8,049 nt of DNA from Faecalibacterium prausnitzii. Lineage in GTDB: Bacteria > Bacillota > Clostridia > Oscillospirales > Ruminococcaceae. Below are positions 6,050 to 8,049 of this stretch, piece by piece. The stretch lies in NCBI GenBank assembly GCA_002313795.1, contig DCCL01000121.1:1-8049 (forward strand), read 5' to 3'. The stretch's first letter is position 1, and each line of letters starts with the position of its first letter. A program made the translations under genes and the position numbers. A model generated the notes under the pieces. The model was not told the origin of the DNA. It worked only from the letters and a program-made list of their open reading frames with translations, and did not search any database.

Positions 6050-7441
6050 TTAAATATCCTCTGCCCCAGAAACCACCTGTGCCAACTCCTGCGCGCTTTT
6101 GATCTCATATCGGTCCTCCTGATTTTTCTTTGGAACACGATTGGCCCCCTCTGCGTCCATCCCACACGCTTGTATTGCAAACATCTGCTTGGTCGGGTTG
6201 TAGAGGAAATGATAGAATTCCGGGCGGCCAATAGAATCAAGGGCACTCCGGAAGACCGTGATGCGACCATCCGCATATCGAAATGTAATCCCCAGCATAT
6301 TCTGCTGCCATGTCTTTGCTGGCATATAGGTATCGGCATCTGCCAGCGGACCTTCATCCGGCACCGAGAAATGCAGGAACTTGCGAATACCGTTTGCTAC
6401 ACTCTTCGCAGCATTGCCGACCCACGACACGCCTTTCTTGATACCACCTGCGATACCGCTGACCACATCCTTGCCCCAGTTCACTGCCGAGGACGCCACA
6501 TTCTTCACGCCGCTCCAGATGGAGGACGCCACATTGCCGATGGCGGAAGCCGCATTAGAGATGCCGTTCTTAATGGCAGTCACACCATTGGAGAACACGG
6601 AAGTGACCTTGTTCCAGACGTTTGTCACGCCCTCTCGGAAACCATCACAGTTTTTCCAGAGAGCGGTCAGACCAAGACCGATACCACCGACTGCGGCCAC
6701 CGCGATGCCGGCAGGGCCAGCTAGACCCGCCAGTGCTGTACCTGCCGAAGCAAGGACACCACCAGCAGAAGAAGCGATACCAGCCAACGCGCTGCCTGCA
6801 CCTGCTGCGAGGCCAGACACCGTTGTACCAACAGAACCGAACAACCCCGCAATCGCAGAACCAGCGGAGCCAGCAATGCCGCCCAGCGTAGAGCCCACGC
6901 CAGAAAGCAGCCCGGATAAGCTGCCGCCCACACCGCCGATTTTGGAGATAACACCGGATGCTACTTTCCCAAGGCTCGACAGAATACCGCTGCCGCTGGA
7001 ACCGAGGCCGCCCAGTTTCGAGAGGACACCGGAAATGCCCTGTCCCAGACCGCCCATCTTGGAGGTCAAACCGGAGATCAGCTCACCAAACTTCGACACG
7101 ATCTGTCCACCGTCCGTGCTGCTGATTTTCGACAGGAAACCGCCCATCTTCGACAGCAGGCCACCGCCGCCGTCCGTACCCAGCGCATTGCCGAGATTCG
7201 TGAGTGTCTCGCCCAGATCGCCGAAAGTCTTCTTCATGGAACCGAGTTTGTCCACGATGCCGGTGACGGTGCTGACTGTATCGCCCACCTTGCTGATTCC
7301 CTCACCAAGACCTTTCAGGAAATCCGAGTTGAAGGTATCGCCAAGGCTGCGGATCGCATTGCCCAGAGAACTGGTCTGATCACTCAGATCTCCGATAGAG
7401 GTCTTCATGTCGGAGAAACCCTGCTTGACCTCATCGCTCAT
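6050..7441 (-). CDS. Phage tail tape measure protein, C-terminal piece with chimeric end (broken gene)
   Basis: This 463-residue open frame covers the hydrophobic core and end of a siphophage tape measure protein, which sets tail length and helps DNA entry. Residues 1-85 are repeat-like helical sequence. Residues 90-255 are Gly/Ser/Ala-rich with recurring SKxGGLG and SGLxSG units. A hydrophobic AGPAGIAVAAVGGIGLGL stretch (241-258) is followed by TALWKNCDGFREGVTNVWNKV (259-279), typical of these proteins, and by KFLHFSVPDEGPLADADTYMP (354-374). From about 375 the expected continuation (DFMKLL or similar) is replaced by a different domain, MLGITFRYADGRITVFRSAL (382-401) and onward, resembling a separate small protein; the junction is near 6319. 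There is no ribosome binding site before the ATG at 7441, and it overlaps the previous stop by ATGA (7438-7441). The matching sequence on both sides of this point suggests a frameshift, not a gene start. It may not be translated. Confidence 0.8.
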   Translation of the reverse strand: MSDEVKQGFSDMKTSIGDLSDQTSSLGNAIRSLGDTFNSDFLKGLGEGISKVGDTVSTVTGIVDKLGSMKKTFGDLGETLTNLGNALGTDGGGGLLSKMGGFLSKISSTDGGQIVSKFGELISGLTSKMGGLGQGISGVLSKLGGLGSSGSGILSSLGKVASGVISKIGGVGGSLSGLLSGVGSTLGGIAGSAGSAIAGLFGSVGTTVSGLAAGAGSALAGIASSAGGVLASAGTALAGLAGPAGIAVAAVGGIGLGLTALWKNCDGFREGVTNVWNKVTSVFSNGVTAIKNGISNAASAIGNVASSIWSGVKNVASSAVNWGKDVVSGIAGGIKKGVSWVGNAAKSVANGIRKFLHFSVPDEGPLADADTYMPAKTWQQNMLGITFRYADGRITVFRSALDSIGRPEFYHFLYNPTKQMFAIQACGMDAEGANRVPKKNQEDRYEIKSAQELAQVVSGAEDI

Positions 7442-7887
7442 GCTGCTGACCGATGCTTTGGTATCTTCTCAAGGTCGCTCCAGACAGACTGGAACTCACT
7501 GGTCGTGCCCTCCAAACCGCCCATCAGACCGGTTCGGATACTGGATGCCAGTCCACTTGCCGCAGAGCGCACTCTAGTGGTGCTGCCGGTGATCGTAGAG
7601 GCAAAGCCGCTCACCACCGACTTCACCTTATCGCCCATGTCTCCCACAGGCGTGTTCAGGTTAGTCTTCATGGAACTGGACAGCGTCTTGACTGCCTTGA
7701 CGACCTTGCCCTGATTCTTCTTGATGCCGCTTGCCAGCAGCTTCATGAAGTCCGGCATATACTCGTCTGCATCAAACAGAGGGCCGGTATCAGGCACAGA
7801 GAAGTGCAGCAGACTTCTGACCTTGCTTGCGACATTCTCTGCGGCCCGGATGACCGAGCCAGCCGCCGCACGGACACCGGCCGCCAT
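7438..7887 (-). CDS. Phage tail tape measure protein, middle fragment between an amber codon and a frameshift
   Basis: This fragment has 149 codons. It carries another copy of the tape measure module, SLLHFSVPDTGPLFDADEYMP (25-45), here followed by the normal DFMKLLASGIKKNQGKVVKA. The ATG at 7887 directly follows an in-frame TAG (7888-7890) and has no ribosome binding site, so it is an internal Met of a longer gene. At the other end the frame reads SDLEKIPKHRSAA and stops at 7438. The +1-shifted frame over the same bases reads EDTKASVSS and runs straight into MSDEVKQGFS of the next piece, as expected if one base (probably a G in AAGGAT) was lost near 7465. Alternatives are a true separate gene with a 4-base overlap, or a sequencing error. 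Tape measure identity is confident; independent function is unlikely. Confidence 0.7.
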   Translation of the reverse strand: MAAGVRAAAGSVIRAAENVASKVRSLLHFSVPDTGPLFDADEYMPDFMKLLASGIKKNQGKVVKAVKTLSSSMKTNLNTPVGDMGDKVKSVVSGFASTITGSTTRVRSAASGLASSIRTGLMGGLEGTTSEFQSVWSDLEKIPKHRSAA

Positions 7888-8049
7888 CTAGGAGCAGATG
7901 TCACTGCCCCAGCTGTATGCCGAAGAAGCAATGGAGCTGAGAGAGTTGAAACTGCTCTTGATGCTGGACACACCAGAGGACACCGTAGAGCGCAGATTCG
8001 ACATTGCGCCAGACACCGCCGACTGCACATTGGAGAAGGTAGAGCTGGT
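7888..8049 (-). pseudogene. Phage tail tape measure protein, upstream fragment ending in an amber codon; continues past the window
   Basis: From the window edge the minus strand is open for 53 codons. It reads TSSTFSNVQSAVSGAMSNLR, then a Ser/Val-rich stretch, and ends AYSWGSDICS before TAG at 7888-7890. The same frame continues after the TAG with MAAGVRAAAGSV, as in intact tape measure proteins, where SWGS...MAxGI runs on to the LHFSVPD motif. The simplest reading is one Gln (CAG) or similar codon changed to TAG. With the frameshift and the fused end downstream, the gene is very likely dead. Its 5' part lies beyond the window. Confidence 0.75.

Larger units (their letters stand above)
6050..8049 (-). 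mobile_element. Degraded prophage remnant (3' end of tail module)
   Basis: The region contains only tape measure sequence with three disruptions, and the distal tail and baseplate genes that normally follow the tape measure gene are missing on the 3' side. Instead come an unrelated fused domain, a stop and a hairpin before the glycolytic operon. No integrase, att repeat or tRNA is visible in the window, so the exact boundary is unknown. Confidence 0.7.

Noticed and set aside
6381..7379. Proline-rich 332-codon plus-strand frame
   Set aside because: Arises from reading the Gly/Ser-rich tape measure sequence antisense (GGN codons read as NCC Pro). The sense strand has recognisable tape measure motifs.
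7438..7471. Programmed ribosomal frameshift in the tape measure locus
   Set aside because: Programmed frameshifting is known in the tail assembly chaperone genes upstream of the tape measure gene, not inside it, and no slippery heptamer is evident here. A one-base loss is simpler.
1..8049. CRISPR arrays, tRNA or rRNA genes, toxin-antitoxin pairs or defence genes
   Set aside because: No regularly spaced repeats, cloverleaf patterns or matching protein motifs were seen on either strand.

Overview
The window looks like a chromosomal segment from an anaerobic, fairly GC-rich Firmicute of the gut Clostridia, in the general area of Faecalibacterium and other Oscillospiraceae. This rests on three inferences: a fermentative [FeFe] hydrogenase, a pgk-tpiA-gpmI glycolytic cluster with strong AGGAG ribosome binding sites, and a gut-Firmicute style siphophage tape measure protein. 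No 16S gene or other taxonomic marker is present.

Layout. (1) Positions 1-912, plus strand: the C-terminal 303 residues of an [FeFe] hydrogenase with its H-cluster motifs, closed by a hairpin terminator. (2) Positions 1041-1639, plus strand: a near-consensus promoter driving a small secreted protein. It has a signal peptide and a single mature domain of about 132 residues, tentatively NEAT-like. (3) Positions 1657-5540: a convergent minus-strand operon, pgk then tpiA then gpmI, with a TTGCAA-17-TATAAT promoter upstream of pgk, a structured leader, and a strong GC-rich hairpin in each intergenic gap. A shared hairpin at 1657-1695 separates it from the secreted-protein gene. (4) Positions 5541-6049: a more AT-rich stretch with no convincing gene. 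It holds a Rex-box-like sequence, a perfect inverted repeat and a long terminator-like hairpin. (5) Positions 6050-8049, minus strand: the 3' part of a phage tail tape measure gene running off the window edge, broken into three pieces by an amber codon, a probable one-base deletion and a C-terminal fusion to an unrelated domain.

How it works together. Pgk, TpiA and GpmI carry lower glycolysis from triose phosphates to 2-phosphoglycerate; gapA and eno are not in the window. The hydrogenase disposes of electrons from fermentation as H2, so it is metabolically linked to glycolysis but sits in a separate transcription unit. A possible Rex (NADH-sensing) site in front of pgk would tie the operon to redox state, but this is unproven.

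The tape measure remnant is a decaying prophage piece next to the housekeeping operon. I found no clear undescribed defence or mobile system. The best leads are the chimeric end of the tape measure gene, the structured pgk leader with a palindrome at the predicted transcription start, and the small secreted domain protein.
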